From NCBI RefSeq assembly GCF_004136315.1, contig NZ_CP029562.1, positions 6,285,501 to 6,349,500 of the forward strand: a stretch of 64,000 bases of DNA, written 5' to 3'. This stretch comes from Mesorhizobium sp. Pch-S. GTDB taxonomy: Bacteria > Pseudomonadota > Alphaproteobacteria > Rhizobiales > Rhizobiaceae. The position numbers and the translations under genes are program-made. Below, one piece after another: positions 22,809-41,308 of this stretch (its first letter is position 1; the number at the start of each line of letters is the position of its first letter). The notes below the pieces were generated by a model. The model worked only from the letters and a program-made list of their open reading frames with translations, was not told the origin of the DNA and searched no databases.

Positions 22809-23921
22809 GTGGCTGGGGAGCAGGGCCAAACGGCAACATCGCGGGATTGGGCGGACCGCGCCGTCGCGGCCATCGAAGCCGACCAGCATCGATCAGCCGA
22901 CACCCATCTGTGGAAGCTGGACGTGACGCCCCTCCCCGGCATCGACCTGTACCTGAAAGACGAATCCACGCATCCGACCGGCAGCCTGAAGCATCGGCTG
23001 GCGCGCTCGCTCTTTCTCTATGCCCTGTGCAATGGCCTGATCCGTGAAGGCACGGCAGTGATCGAAGCATCCTCCGGATCCACCGCTGTTTCGGAGGCCT
23101 ATTTCGCACGCATGATCGGCTCGCCCTTTTATGCGGTGATGCCGCGTTCGACGTCGCGCGAAAAAATCGCCGCGATCGAGCACTATGGCGGCAAGTGTCA
23201 TTTCATCGACGACGGCCGGCGAATCTACGCCGAATCCGCGGAGCTCGCCGAACGACTCGGCGGCTACTTCATGGATCAGTTCACTCACGCAGAACGTGCC
23301 ACCGACTGGCGCGGCAACAACAACATCGCCGAATCCATCTTCCAGCAGATGCGGACGGAGCGCTTCCCGATTCCCTCATGGGTGGTGATGGGAGCCGGCA
23401 CCGGCGGCACCTCGGCGACCATCGGCCGCTACATCCGCTACAAACGCCACGCGACGAGGCTCTCGGTCGCCGACGTCGAACATTCTGCGTTCTTCGAAGG
23501 CTATTCGACCCGCGATGCGGGCTGCTCCAGCGAACGGCCTTCCCGCATCGAGGGCATCGGCCGGCCGCGGGTCGAGCCGTCCTTCGTGCCCGGCGTCATC
23601 GACCACATGCTGCGCATACCGGACGCGCTGTCGATCGCAGCCAAGCGGGTGCTTTCACGCCGGCTTGGCCGCCGCGTCGGTGGTTCGACCGGCACCAATT
23701 TCGCAGCGATGTGCTTTCACGCCGCGCGCATGGTGGCAGCTGGACAAAGCGGCTCGCTGGTGACGCTGATCTGCGACTCAGGCGAGCGTTACGCCAACAC
23801 CTACTATTCGGACGATTGGTTGCGCGCCAACGCCATCGATCCTTCACCTTTCGAACCGGTGCTGGAGAGCTTCCTGGCCGGTGGCCCATTCGAACTCAAA
23901 CTTGAAGAAAGCTGGCGATGA
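22809..23921 (+). CDS. PLP-dependent cysteine synthase family protein, Cds1-like cysteine desulfhydrase
   Basis: 370 residues, fold type II. The PLP lysine is K61 in [12 protein letters not shown]; the substrate loop EASSGSTA is at 86-93 and the phosphate-binding glycine loop GAGTGGTSA at 195-203. The long stretches [33 protein letters not shown] and [14 protein letters not shown] recall the mycobacterial L-cysteine desulfhydrase Cds1 (Rv3684), which releases H2S, ammonia and pyruvate from cysteine. That assignment is from memory of the family; a cysteine synthase role is possible. The stop overlaps the ATG of the next gene by 4 nt. Confidence 0.8.
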   Translation: MAGEQGQTATSRDWADRAVAAIEADQHRSADTHLWKLDVTPLPGIDLYLKDESTHPTGSLKHRLARSLFLYALCNGLIREGTAVIEASSGSTAVSEAYFARMIGSPFYAVMPRSTSREKIAAIEHYGGKCHFIDDGRRIYAESAELAERLGGYFMDQFTHAERATDWRGNNNIAESIFQQMRTERFPIPSWVVMGAGTGGTSATIGRYIRYKRHATRLSVADVEHSAFFEGYSTRDAGCSSERPSRIEGIGRPRVEPSFVPGVIDHMLRIPDALSIAAKRVLSRRLGRRVGGSTGTNFAAMCFHAARMVAAGQSGSLVTLICDSGERYANTYYSDDWLRANAIDPSPFEPVLESFLAGGPFELKLEESWR

Positions 23922-24850
23922 CTGCTGCACGCCCCATCAACATAGCCATTGTCGGTGTCGGCAAGATCGCCCGCGACCAACATCTGCCGGCACTTGCCCG
24001 GGACGAGGACTACAAACTTGTCGCAGCGGCCAGCCCACACGGAAAGGTGGATGGCGTCGCGAACTATCCCGCCATCGAAACGCTGCTGGCGGCCGCGCCG
24101 GAAATTGAGGCCGTATCGCTTTGCATGCCGCCGCAGTTCCGGCATGACGCGGCGCGCGCAGCGATCCTTGCCGGCAAGCATGTCTTCCTGGAAAAGCCAC
24201 CCGGCGCAACGGTGAGCGAAGTCGAGCAGCTCAAGGCACTCGCCAACGGCAAAGGCGTGACACTGTTCGCCTCCTGGCACTCGCGCTACGCGCCCGCTGT
24301 AGAAGCAGCACGGGCTTTCCTTGCATCGGCGCGGATCAAGACTGCAGCCATCAACTGGAAGGAAGACGTCCGCCGGTGGCACCCGAACCAGGACTGGATC
24401 TGGCAGCCAGGCGGTTTCGGCGTCTTCGACCCCGGCATCAATGCGTTGTCGATTGCCACCCATATCCTGCCGCCGATGTTCATCACCGCGGCGACGCTCG
24501 ACTTTCCCGAGAACCGCTGCGCACCGATCGCGGCTCAAGTGAGCTTCCGCACCGACACCGGCATCCCGGTCGCCGTCGACTTCGACTGGCGCCAGACCGG
24601 ACCGCAAAGCTGGGACATCCTGGCCGAGACCGACAAGGGTTCGATGGTGCTTTCAGCCGGCGGCTCCAGGCTCGCCGTCGACGGCAAGGTGCTCCAGGAG
24701 GGCCCGGACACCGAATATCCGACACTGTACCGGCGCTTCTCCAAACTGGTGCGCAGCCATGAATCCGATGTCGATCTCGCGCCGCTCCAGCACGTGGCTG
24801 ATGCCTTCATGCTCGGCAAGCGCAACGTCGTGGAGGCCTTCTTCGACTGA
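23918..24850 (+). CDS. Gfo/Idh/MocA oxidoreductase, D-galactose/L-arabinose 1-dehydrogenase type
   Basis: 310 residues. N-terminal Rossmann motif [15 protein letters not shown] (about 12-26), catalytic EKPPG with K93, then [20 protein letters not shown] and DPGINALSI. This pattern closely resembles Azospirillum L-arabinose 1-dehydrogenase and related galactose 1-dehydrogenases, which oxidise the sugar to its lactone with NAD(P)+. No other genes of such a pathway are nearby, so the substrate is inferred. The ATG overlaps the Cds1-like gene by 4 nt, implying co-translation of functionally distant enzymes. Confidence 0.82.
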   Translation: MTAARPINIAIVGVGKIARDQHLPALARDEDYKLVAAASPHGKVDGVANYPAIETLLAAAPEIEAVSLCMPPQFRHDAARAAILAGKHVFLEKPPGATVSEVEQLKALANGKGVTLFASWHSRYAPAVEAARAFLASARIKTAAINWKEDVRRWHPNQDWIWQPGGFGVFDPGINALSIATHILPPMFITAATLDFPENRCAPIAAQVSFRTDTGIPVAVDFDWRQTGPQSWDILAETDKGSMVLSAGGSRLAVDGKVLQEGPDTEYPTLYRRFSKLVRSHESDVDLAPLQHVADAFMLGKRNVVEAFFD

Positions 24851-24874
24851 CACATCGGGAAGATACAGCACACG

Positions 24875-24904
24875 AAAACGGCGGGCTTAGACACCCGCCG
24901 TTTT
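24875..24904. terminator. Bidirectional terminator between convergent genes
   Basis: AAAACGGCGGG (24875-24885) pairs with CCCGCCGTTTT (24894-24904) over an 8-nt loop. The A/T ends give a T-run on both strands. It lies between the dehydrogenase (plus) and the APC permease (minus). Confidence 0.8.
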
Positions 24905-24924
24905 CAATCGAGCCTGTCGATCGC

Positions 24925-26343
24925 CTAGTTGACGGGACCGGGCATACCGCCCTCGCCTACCGTCGGCGCTTCCGGTTTGACACCCGTTGCACGATTGATG
25001 AAAACGGTGACCACCCACAACACCACGCCGATCGCCAGGAGCACACCGGCGATCTTGTACTGGTCGGGATTGCGGCCGGTCCATGGTCCCGTCAGGAAAC
25101 CGCAGGCGATGGCACCGATCACTGGCAGGATGGTCGGCGCCGTGAAATGGTCATGGTCGACCTTGTCCTTGCGCAGCACCAGCACCGCTACGTTGACGAC
25201 GGTGAAAACGCAGAGCAGCAGCAATGCCGTCGTGCCACCCAGTTGCGGCACCGAGCCGACGAAGGTGATCAGGCCGAAGGCGAGCAGTGTCGTGAAGATG
25301 ATGGCGATATACGGTGTCTTGCGGCTCGCATGAACCTTGCCGAGCACTGGCGGCAGAACATGCTCACGGCTCATGCCATAGACCAGACGGCTGGCCATCA
25401 GCATGTTGATCAGTGCGGAGTTCGCCACCGCGAACATGGTGATGAAAGCGAATATCCAGATCGGGAAGCCCGGTGCGCCGGTAGAAACCACTTTCAGCAA
25501 CGGCGCTTCGCCCTCACCGAGTTCGGCCGGCTCGACGAGCGTGACCGCCGAGACCGAGACCAGGACGTAGATCACGCCGGTGATCAGCAGGCCGGCAAGC
25601 AGGATCTTGGGAAAGATCTTGGTCGGCTCCTTGGTTTCCTCGGCCATGTTCACCGAATCCTCGAAACCGACCATGGCGAAGAAGGCCAGCGTGGTGGCGG
25701 CGATGACAGGCCAGAAGGCGTTGACGCCCTCAGGCGTATGGAACTCGGTGACCCGCGAAACGTCGCCCTGCCCCATGCCGATCGCCCAAAGGCCGATGGC
25801 GATGACGATGAGCAGGCCTGTAAGTTCGACGCAGGTCAGGACAACGTTCAGCTTCACGCTCTCGCCGACGCCGCGGAAATTCACCGCCGCCACGATCGCC
25901 ATGAATGCAAGGCCGAGCAGGATGATCCCGGTGCCGCCTTCCAACCCGAGACCGAAAGCAGAAGAAAAGTTGACCGCGAAAGCGCGCGAAGCCGTCGAGG
26001 CCGACGTAATGCCGGAACACATCACCGCGAAGGCCACGATGAAGGTGACGAAGTGGATGCCGAAGGCCTTGTGGGTGTAGAGCGCGGCGCCGGCTGCACG
26101 AGGATATTTGGTGACCAGCTCCAGATAGCTGAAGGCGGTGATGACGGCGACGATAAAGGCGACCAGGAACGGCAGCCACACCACGCCGCCGACCTGTTTG
26201 GCCACCTGCCCGGTCAGCGCATAGATGCCGGTGCCCAGGATGTCGCCGACAATAAAAAGCAGCAGCAGCCATGGCCCCATGACGCGATGCAGGCTGGGCT
26301 CCGCCGCATCCGTTTGGCCTGATTTCAGGGTTGCATCGGTCAT
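24925..26343 (-). CDS. APC-family amino acid permease
   Basis: 472 residues with about 12 hydrophobic segments, an inner-membrane transporter. TM1 carries FIVGDILGTGIYALTGQ, the APC substrate-binding break. Further conserved parts are FFAMVGFEDSVNMAEETKEP (TM6-loop) and ANSALINMLMASRLVYGMSR (TM8 region). The E-E-T-K-xP loop is typical of the amino acid/polyamine superfamily (COG0531). Substrate unknown. ATG at 26343 has a strong GAGGAGGGACCG before it. Monocistronic, converging on the dehydrogenase. Confidence 0.88.
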   Translation of the reverse strand: MTDATLKSGQTDAAEPSLHRVMGPWLLLLFIVGDILGTGIYALTGQVAKQVGGVVWLPFLVAFIVAVITAFSYLELVTKYPRAAGAALYTHKAFGIHFVTFIVAFAVMCSGITSASTASRAFAVNFSSAFGLGLEGGTGIILLGLAFMAIVAAVNFRGVGESVKLNVVLTCVELTGLLIVIAIGLWAIGMGQGDVSRVTEFHTPEGVNAFWPVIAATTLAFFAMVGFEDSVNMAEETKEPTKIFPKILLAGLLITGVIYVLVSVSAVTLVEPAELGEGEAPLLKVVSTGAPGFPIWIFAFITMFAVANSALINMLMASRLVYGMSREHVLPPVLGKVHASRKTPYIAIIFTTLLAFGLITFVGSVPQLGGTTALLLLCVFTVVNVAVLVLRKDKVDHDHFTAPTILPVIGAIACGFLTGPWTGRNPDQYKIAGVLLAIGVVLWVVTVFINRATGVKPEAPTVGEGGMPGPVN

Positions 26344-26574
26344 CGGTCCCTCCTCGCTGCGGCACCGCGACCATCAGGCCGGACAGGAGACCGCATCCTC
26401 GTTTCACGCATGAGCCGCTGCCGTGCCGGCCGCGGATCAAACTTCGGACCCACCCTTCATCCCCGGGGCGAGTATGAAGCAGCGGCAAGCGATGTCAAAC
26501 TGCCGCACCCATGATGCACAGGCGACCAAAAATGCAGTGGAGGCAGCTCGCCCTGGATCGGAGACGCTGGCGAT

Positions 26575-27114
26575 TCAGGCCCCGGCGCAACGCGCTTCAT
26601 GATCAAGCAACCAGCGCTTGCGCTCCAGCCCGCCACCGTATTTGGTGAGTGCACCGTTGGCGCCGACCAGGCGATGACAGGGTACGACGATCGAAAGCGG
26701 ATTGGTGCCGTTGGCATGGCCGACGGCACGCGCTGCATTCGGTCGCCCCAGCCTCTCGGCGAAAGCGCCATAGGCCAGTGTTTCGCCCGGTATCACCTCA
26801 CGCAAGGTCGTCCACATCTCGTTCTGGAATGATGTCCCGTCGAGCCTGAGGGGCAAGGTGCGAAGGATGCCGACCACGCCGTCGAAATAGGCAGCGAACG
26901 TCTCTCTTGTCCTGGCCGAGATCGTCCCTGCGCGCAACCGATAGCGGCCGGAAGCAAGCCGATGCCGGAGCCAGCGGTCCATGCGGTGGTCGCAGTCAGC
27001 GAATTCGACCATGAAGAGCGCGTCGGCTTCGTCCTCGATCACGACAAGCGGGCCGATCGGCGTGGTCACCGTTCCGGACACCAGCCCGAACTGTTCCTTG
27101 CTTTTCCGTGTCAT
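26575..27114 (-). CDS. ogt: Methylated-DNA-[protein]-cysteine S-methyltransferase
   Basis: Suicidal repair of O6-methylguanine and O4-methylthymine. 179 residues. The active site PCHRLVG has the acceptor C146; the preceding helix-turn-helix contains RPNAARAVGHANGTNPLSIV with the arginine finger, and KYGGGLERKRWLLDHE follows. The N-terminal domain is the usual degenerate fold. No Ada-type zinc domain, so a stand-alone Ogt. It lies 119 nt from a 2OG-Fe(II) oxygenase on the same strand, which suggests a shared alkylation-damage context. Confidence 0.92.
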   Translation of the reverse strand: MTRKSKEQFGLVSGTVTTPIGPLVVIEDEADALFMVEFADCDHRMDRWLRHRLASGRYRLRAGTISARTRETFAAYFDGVVGILRTLPLRLDGTSFQNEMWTTLREVIPGETLAYGAFAERLGRPNAARAVGHANGTNPLSIVVPCHRLVGANGALTKYGGGLERKRWLLDHEARCAGA

Positions 27115-27233
27115 CGCTTCCTCTGCAGTTCTTCAGCGTCTTGTCGGCAACCAACACCAACCGAGATTAGCCGCGACGCGTCTCTTTTCCTGTCAGGAGT
27201 GTTCCGAACCTCACGGAAAAAGGCGCGAACCTC

Positions 27234-27977
27234 TCAGCGCGCGTCATGGAAGATGATCCCGACCGTGTGTCGGTGCCCAGAACGAATCCTGCTCACGCCA
27301 TGGCGCAGGTTGACGCGGTAATTACCTTTCGTGCCCTGCACCGGCCGGTTGTGAACAGCGAACGCGACGGCATCACCCTGGCGCAACGGCACCACCTCCA
27401 CCCGGCTCTGCATGCGCGGGCGCTGCTCGGTCAGCACAAATTCGCCACCGGTGAAATCGCGACCGGGCTCGGAAAGCAGCACCGCGACCTGGATCGGGAA
27501 GGCAAGGTCGCCATAGAGGTCCTGATGCAGGCAGTTGAAATCGCCTGCCTTGTATTGAAGAAGAAGCGGCGTCGGCCGTTGCTGACCCGCGTCATGGCAA
27601 AGATCGAGATAGTCCTGATGTCCGGTCGGATAGTGCTGGTCTATCCCCATGCGCAGATTCCACCGATTGGCAACTTCCGAAAGATGCGGATAGAGCGCCG
27701 TACGCAGTCCGCCGATCACGCCCGGGAGCGGGTATCTGAAGTAGCGGTACTCGCCTTTGCCGAAACCATGGCGGGCCATCACGACGTGACTGCGGAAGTG
27801 CTCTTCATGCGGGTAGAGCGCGGCGATTTCCGCGCATTCCTGCGGGGACAGCAAATTGCCGATCACCGCGCAGCCATGAGCGTCGAGTTCGGCGCCAAGC
27901 ACCTCCCAATCATAAGCAGCGACACGCTGTTCAACGGATTGACCGATCGATTGACGGATGTGGACGCTGGCATTCAT
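27234..27977 (-). CDS. 2-oxoglutarate/Fe(II)-dependent oxygenase
   Basis: 247 residues from the ATG at 27977, which has AGGGAGACC just upstream; the frame stays open 108 codons further but lacks a ribosome site. The iron triad is H151, D153 (HQD) and H226, and R236 is placed to bind 2-oxoglutarate. The core has LLLQYKAGDFNCLHQDLYGD and LSEPGRDFTGGEFVLTEQR. It is not AlkB itself. Genes of this type often accompany ada/alkA/ogt, but the substrate is unknown. Next to ogt here. Confidence 0.82.
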   Translation of the reverse strand: MNASVHIRQSIGQSVEQRVAAYDWEVLGAELDAHGCAVIGNLLSPQECAEIAALYPHEEHFRSHVVMARHGFGKGEYRYFRYPLPGVIGGLRTALYPHLSEVANRWNLRMGIDQHYPTGHQDYLDLCHDAGQQRPTPLLLQYKAGDFNCLHQDLYGDLAFPIQVAVLLSEPGRDFTGGEFVLTEQRPRMQSRVEVVPLRQGDAVAFAVHNRPVQGTKGNYRVNLRHGVSRIRSGHRHTVGIIFHDAR

Positions 27978-28083
27978 GGCGGTCTCCCTGGCGTGGCCGC
28001 TCTCCACCCAAAGGCTGGAGCGGATTTCTGCCGCCAAAGTTAGAAGCCTCACTACGGTCCCGCATTCCGTTTCTTGCGTTGTT

Positions 28084-28557
28084 TCAACAATCCCCGCTTC
28101 GGAACGATTTCGCCAGACGGGCGACAATCGGATCGAACGCTTTCGCTCTTGCCTGGTCGTACTCGAGACGAAAGTAAGCGACCGCTTCCTTGCAGACCAG
28201 GATCGCACGTTCGTAGTAGACGCGATTGCCCTTCGAGCCCGACCACACCGCCCAGCTGGATTTCTGCCGCTGATAGGCAACCGACCAGCCGTCTGCCTCA
28301 TCCTGGTCGATGCGCCACTTCACGTCCTTCGCAAAACCACCGTCGCTCGGGTAGCTGCCCCACACGGCGAGCCTGGCGTTCCCATCAACCGATTGCGCGA
28401 TACCACCGTCGCCATTGCCGGATTCCTCGATGGCAGAGAAATCCGTCGGAACATCGATCCAATAGTTGTAGCGGGCATTTCCGTAGGACTTCCAATCGCC
28501 GGCCGATGCCTGGGCGGTCGCAAGTGCAAGAACGACGGCAAGCGCAACGTGTTTCAT
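28084..28557 (-). CDS. Secreted protein of unknown function, 157 residues
   Basis: The ATG at 28557 (GAGG upstream) gives a clear Sec signal peptide, hydrophobic core AVVLALATA with cleavage after QASA near residue 19. The mature part has many aromatic residues (DWKSYGNARYNYWIDVP) and three short repeats of WxxY-like character, and one pair of cysteines (near residue 121 and the C-terminal residue). No family recognised. It lies beyond the rpoC terminator, so it probably needs its own promoter in the 28,558-28,630 interval. Confidence 0.7.
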   Translation of the reverse strand: MKHVALAVVLALATAQASAGDWKSYGNARYNYWIDVPTDFSAIEESGNGDGGIAQSVDGNARLAVWGSYPSDGGFAKDVKWRIDQDEADGWSVAYQRQKSSWAVWSGSKGNRVYYERAILVCKEAVAYFRLEYDQARAKAFDPIVARLAKSFRSGDC

Positions 28558-28629
28558 CGCAACCTCGCAATGGGACCGTGATCGACGCGAAGCAGCATCA
28601 TGCTGCGCACCGATCCTAATCGCCAAAAG

Positions 28630-28655
28630 AAAAAGGGGCCCAAAGGCCCCTTTTT
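28630..28655. terminator. Terminator of the rpoBC operon
   Basis: AAAAAGGGGCC (28630-28640) pairs with GGCCCCTTTTT (28645-28655) over 4 nt. On the minus strand it ends in TTTTTCTTTTGG, 18 nt after the rpoC stop. The symmetric ends would also work on the plus strand. Confidence 0.92.
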
Positions 28656-28673
28656 GCATCGTTTGATAACCGC

Positions 28674-32870
<4,197 letters not shown>

Positions 32871-33012
32871 GCCATTCTCCTTTTCGGGGTCCTCGAAAAC
32901 CCCTTTGCATGTGACTGCGAGCCACCGCTCGCGAAACCCGGCCTGAGCCGGAAAATCTCATTCTTGGTAGACATCGGGGCGGGCGCGAATATCTCCGCGC
33001 CCGCTATATGTC

Positions 33013-37148
<4,136 letters not shown>

Positions 37149-37340
37149 CGTCGCTCCTTGGCTAGCTCTTGGGGCAGGCATTCGCCTCGACCTGCCTTGC
37201 AATTCTCGACCGCCTCCGCCTGGCGGTCCCTTCGGGTGCCCTTGCCTTGCGGCTCCGGGCCAGAACGGTTGAAAACCCGTTTCCTGAAAGCCGGATTTCG
37301 GCCCTCAGGAAAGAGGTTTCCAGAACGTCCCTTCAGGACC

Positions 37341-37364
37341 GGTGGACGGCATGTGCCGTCCACC
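37341..37364 (-). other. Hairpin between rplL and rpoB
   Basis: GGTGGACGGC (37341-37350) pairs perfectly with GCCGTCCACC (37355-37364) around ATGT. It begins 11 nt after the rplL stop and has no T-tract. In E. coli the equivalent gap contains an attenuator and an RNase III site that set the ratio of L12 to RNA polymerase; the same role is inferred here. Confidence 0.55.
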
Positions 37365-37375
37365 GAAACCCTGAA

Positions 37376-37753
<378 letters not shown>

Positions 37754-37804
37754 TTTGATATTCCTTTATAAGGTTCGAACGTGTTGTTGTGATGAGGAAC
37801 GGCC

Positions 37805-38323
37805 TCACGCCGCCTCGTCCTTCCGGGCATAGGCGCCAACGACGCGCGCGACCGAAGCCGCCGGCGCATTGACAATCTGAGCGATCCGGGTTGCCGGGGT
37901 GGCGATCATGCCAACCAGCTTGGCGCGCAGCTCGTCGAGCGACGGCAGCGAGGCGAGAGCCTTCACACCGTCGGCGTTGAGCGTGGTCGAACCCATCGCG
38001 CCGCCGAGAATGACCAGCTTGTCATTTCCCTTGGCGAAATCGGACGCGACCTTCGGCGCCGCAACCGGATCATCCGAATAGGCGACCAGCGTCTGTCCCT
38101 TGAACAGATCGATGATGCTTTCGGATTCCGTGCCCTGAAGAGCGATCTTGGCGAGGCGGTTCTTCGCGACTTTGACGGTGCCGCCGGCCTGACGCATCTT
38201 CGTGCGAAGATCGTTCATTTGCGCGACGGTGATACCGGCATAGTGGGCCACGACCACTGAGCCGGCGCCCTTGAAGGCGTCGTTCAGGTCCGTGACGAGT
38301 TCGCGTTTTTCCGCTCTGTCCAC
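37805..38323 (-). CDS. rplJ: 50S ribosomal protein L10
   Basis: 172 residues. [20 protein letters not shown] at the start, the rRNA-binding domain, and a C-terminal helix that carries the L7/L12 dimers. In many bacteria the L10-L12 complex represses its own translation through a leader; a 392-nt structured leader precedes it here. 51 nt before rplL. Confidence 0.97.
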   Translation of the reverse strand: MDRAEKRELVTDLNDAFKGAGSVVVAHYAGITVAQMNDLRTKMRQAGGTVKVAKNRLAKIALQGTESESIIDLFKGQTLVAYSDDPVAAPKVASDFAKGNDKLVILGGAMGSTTLNADGVKALASLPSLDELRAKLVGMIATPATRIAQIVNAPAASVARVVGAYARKDEAA

Positions 38324-38715
38324 TGCCTATCTCCAGTAGACCGCTTTTCCCATTTGCGAGAACAGCAGTCGGGTTGCCTTTTGCCGGGCGGGCTATCCAG
38401 AAATCCAGATCTCCCGAACGGCGCTCGAGGATCCTGCCCCCTTTCGCCACACCGGACGGGTTTCCCCGGCGCGATGCGCAGACAAAAGGCAAACACGGTT
38501 CGAACCTTCCATGGAGCAGAAGCTCCGGTGTCGGGTCCTACCCCGTCTCATGCAGGCCATTCCAATTAAGGTCCGCCCTTTCGGGACTAGGCCGCCTGCA
38601 ATCTCGGACAGGATGCCGGATCTCTTTCGATTTCCGGCATCCGGTCCCCACTTGCGCAGGGACCGGAATTCTTCAGACAAGCCAGCATTTCAGAAGCCGG
38701 CTTGCATCAAACTTG
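38324..38715 (-). promoter_or_regulatory. Structured region between rplA and rplJ, probable L10 leader
   Basis: A gene-free 392-nt stretch with several hairpins: GATGCCGGA/TCCGGCATC (38612-38620 with 38633-38641), CCGGTCCC/GGGACCGG (38641-38648 with 38659-38666), and a long-range pairing GTTGCCTTTTG with CAAAAGGCAAAC (38373-38383 with 38483-38494) enclosing about 100 nt. The first two lie just after rplA and may end or process that transcript; the long-range stem lies in the rplJ 5' leader. L10 autoregulation is known in other bacteria and is inferred here. Confidence 0.5.
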
Positions 38716-39414
<699 letters not shown>

Positions 39415-39418
39415 CGTC

Positions 39419-39847
39419 TCAGCCCACCACTTCCAGGCCCATCGAACGGGCGGAGCCTTCGACCATGCGCATTGCTGCTTCCACGTCGTTGGCGTTCAGG
39501 TCCTTCATCTTCTTCTCGGCGATCTCGCGCACCTTGTCGCGGGCGATCGTGCCAGCCTTTACCTTGCCCGGCTCCTTCGAGCCCGACTTCAGGTTGGCGG
39601 CCTTCTTCAGGAAGTAGCTCACCGGAGGCGTCTTCATGACGAAGGTGAACGACTTGTCCTGATAGTAGGTGATGACGACCGGAATGGGCGAACCCTTCTC
39701 CAATTCCTGCGTCTGCGCGTTGAACGCCTTGCAGAATTCCATGATGTTGATGCCACGCTGACCAAGCGCCGGGCCGATCGGGGGCGACGGAGTCGCAGAA
39801 CCCGCGGCAACCTGGAGCTTGAGCTGGCCCGCTATTTTCTTAGCCAT
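39419..39847 (-). CDS. rplK: 50S ribosomal protein L11
   Basis: 142 residues. The proline-rich N-terminal loop [20 protein letters not shown] and the C-terminal rRNA-binding domain with [20 protein letters not shown] are clear. L11 is part of the GTPase-associated centre and is needed for RelA activation. 169 nt after nusG. Confidence 0.98.
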   Translation of the reverse strand: MAKKIAGQLKLQVAAGSATPSPPIGPALGQRGINIMEFCKAFNAQTQELEKGSPIPVVITYYQDKSFTFVMKTPPVSYFLKKAANLKSGSKEPGKVKAGTIARDKVREIAEKKMKDLNANDVEAAMRMVEGSARSMGLEVVG

Positions 39848-40016
39848 ACTCTTTCCTGCCTTCAGTCATGCCGGCTCCCGAACTTCAGGAAAACACCGGC
39901 GGTTGCAGTCTGGTGGTTCGGCTCGTTCGGCCGGCTAAGCCGCCCTCACCTCCCACCGTTCACGGCAGCGCCAACCGCGCCGCCCTTTCGCCCTCCCTCG
40001 GGAGAGCGAAAACCGG

Positions 40017-40556
40017 TCAGCCCTTTTCGACCTGACCGAACTCGAGATCGACCGGCACAGCGCGCCCGAAGATCGAAACTTCCACCTTGAGGCGGGCGCG
40101 TTCCTCGTCCACTTCCTGGACGAAACCGTTGAACGACGCGAAAGGCCCGTCCGAAACCCGCACCTGCTCGCCGATCTCGAAGGTGACCGACGGCTTCGGC
40201 CGCTCCACACCCTCCTGCACCTGATGCAGGATGCGCTCGGCTTCCTTTTCGGTGATGAACATCGGCTTTGCCGTATGCTTGTCCTCACCGAGGAAACCGG
40301 TCACGCGCGGCGTGTTCTTCACCAGCGAAATCACCGCATCGTTCAGGTCAGCCTTCATCAGCACATAGCCCGGGAAGAACTTGCGCTCTGCATCGACCTT
40401 CTTGCCGCGACGAACCTCGACCACCTTCTCGGTCGGAACCACGATCTGCTCGATGCGCTCCGACAGGCCCTTCTGCTTGGCCTTGTTTTCGATGTCTTCA
40501 GCGACCTTCTTCTCGAAGTTCGAATAAGCGTGAACGATGTACCACCGCGCAGTCAT
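40017..40556 (-). CDS. nusG: NusG, transcription elongation factor
   Basis: 179 residues: NGN domain (about 1-115, with WYIVHAYSNFEKKV and FFPGYVLMK) and C-terminal KOW domain (VRVSDGPFASFNGFVQEVD, about 132-150). It binds RNA polymerase, Rho and S10, coupling transcription and translation. 27 nt after secE. Confidence 0.97.
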   Translation of the reverse strand: MTARWYIVHAYSNFEKKVAEDIENKAKQKGLSERIEQIVVPTEKVVEVRRGKKVDAERKFFPGYVLMKADLNDAVISLVKNTPRVTGFLGEDKHTAKPMFITEKEAERILHQVQEGVERPKPSVTFEIGEQVRVSDGPFASFNGFVQEVDEERARLKVEVSIFGRAVPVDLEFGQVEKG

Positions 40557-40583
40557 CTATCAATTATCCCCGTCGTGGTGGTC

Positions 40584-40787
40584 TTACTTGCCGATGCCGA
40601 GGATCATCTCGACCGCCAGACCCATGATCTGGTCGGCAGCAAAGAAGAAAATCATGGCAATCGCCGCGAAGGCCAGGACCATGACCGTCGAAATCATCGT
40701 CTCCCGCCTGGAAGGCCAGGTGACCTTGGCGGTCTCCGCCCTCACCTGCTGAAGGAAGACGAAAGGATTGGTTGTCTTCGACGCCAT
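40584..40787 (-). CDS. secE: SecE, preprotein translocase subunit
   Basis: 67 residues, the short single-span form. Cytosolic amphipathic helix with VRAETAKVTWPSRRETM (about 15-31), followed by one transmembrane segment (VMVLAFAAIAMIFFFAADQI). It partners SecY encoded at 6.5-7.8 kb. First gene after tRNA-Trp. Confidence 0.96.
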   Translation of the reverse strand: MASKTTNPFVFLQQVRAETAKVTWPSRRETMISTVMVLAFAAIAMIFFFAADQIMGLAVEMILGIGK

Positions 40788-40953
40788 GTCCGCTCTGCTT
40801 TCAAGACCCGTTGACCGGATCTCCTGGATGATCCCGCCGGCCGGGACGTGCCGCAGAACCGAAGATCAAGCCGAATCAGCAAGCCTTCGATCCATGCAAA
40901 TCAGACGCGCAAAGCTGGCTTCCCAGCTCCACGCGCCGCGTGTCTGTCGTGTC

Positions 40954-40982
40954 TACATAAAACCGATTCTTGTTCCACGCAA
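40954..40982 (-). promoter_or_regulatory. Candidate promoter of secE-nusG
   Basis: TTGCGT (40977-40982), 17 nt spacer, TATGTA (40954-40959) on the minus strand. The -10 is a good match, the -35 moderate. It lies in the 344-nt gap between tRNA-Trp and secE, about 165 nt upstream of secE; I see no gene in the rest of this gap. Read-through from tRNA-Trp is also possible. Confidence 0.4.
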
Positions 40983-41131
40983 GTGGCAAGCTTCCGCTTT
41001 ATGGCCAAACGCCGCATCGGAACCATCCAGTCGTTCCGTCCCGGCTATGGGCGCCCTTATGCCCGAAAAATGCTCATATGGCAAGACTTGCGGCCATTTC
41101 AAGGCCAGAGCTTTCAAGGAATTCGGGAAAC

Positions 41132-41207
<76 letters not shown>

Positions 41208-41240
41208 AAGGTCGCGACGCATCATCTGCGCGGCAGGCGC

Positions 41241-41269
41241 TTCCTAGAAGCTTCCGTGCCGTCTGTAAA
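41241..41269 (-). promoter_or_regulatory. Candidate promoter of tRNA-Trp
   Basis: TTTACA (41264-41269), 17 nt, TAGGAA (41241-41246) on the minus strand, about 28 nt before the predicted 5' end of the tRNA. Position and spacing fit a stable-RNA promoter. Confidence 0.5.
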
Positions 41270-41308
41270 GAGCAGCTTTTGTGCAAATCACACCGCAAGC
41301 CGGCTCGA

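Noticed and set aside
24882..25100. Possible attachment site or mobile element near the permease
   Set aside because: The only inverted repeat is a terminator, and no transposase, integrase or tRNA-end duplication is present.
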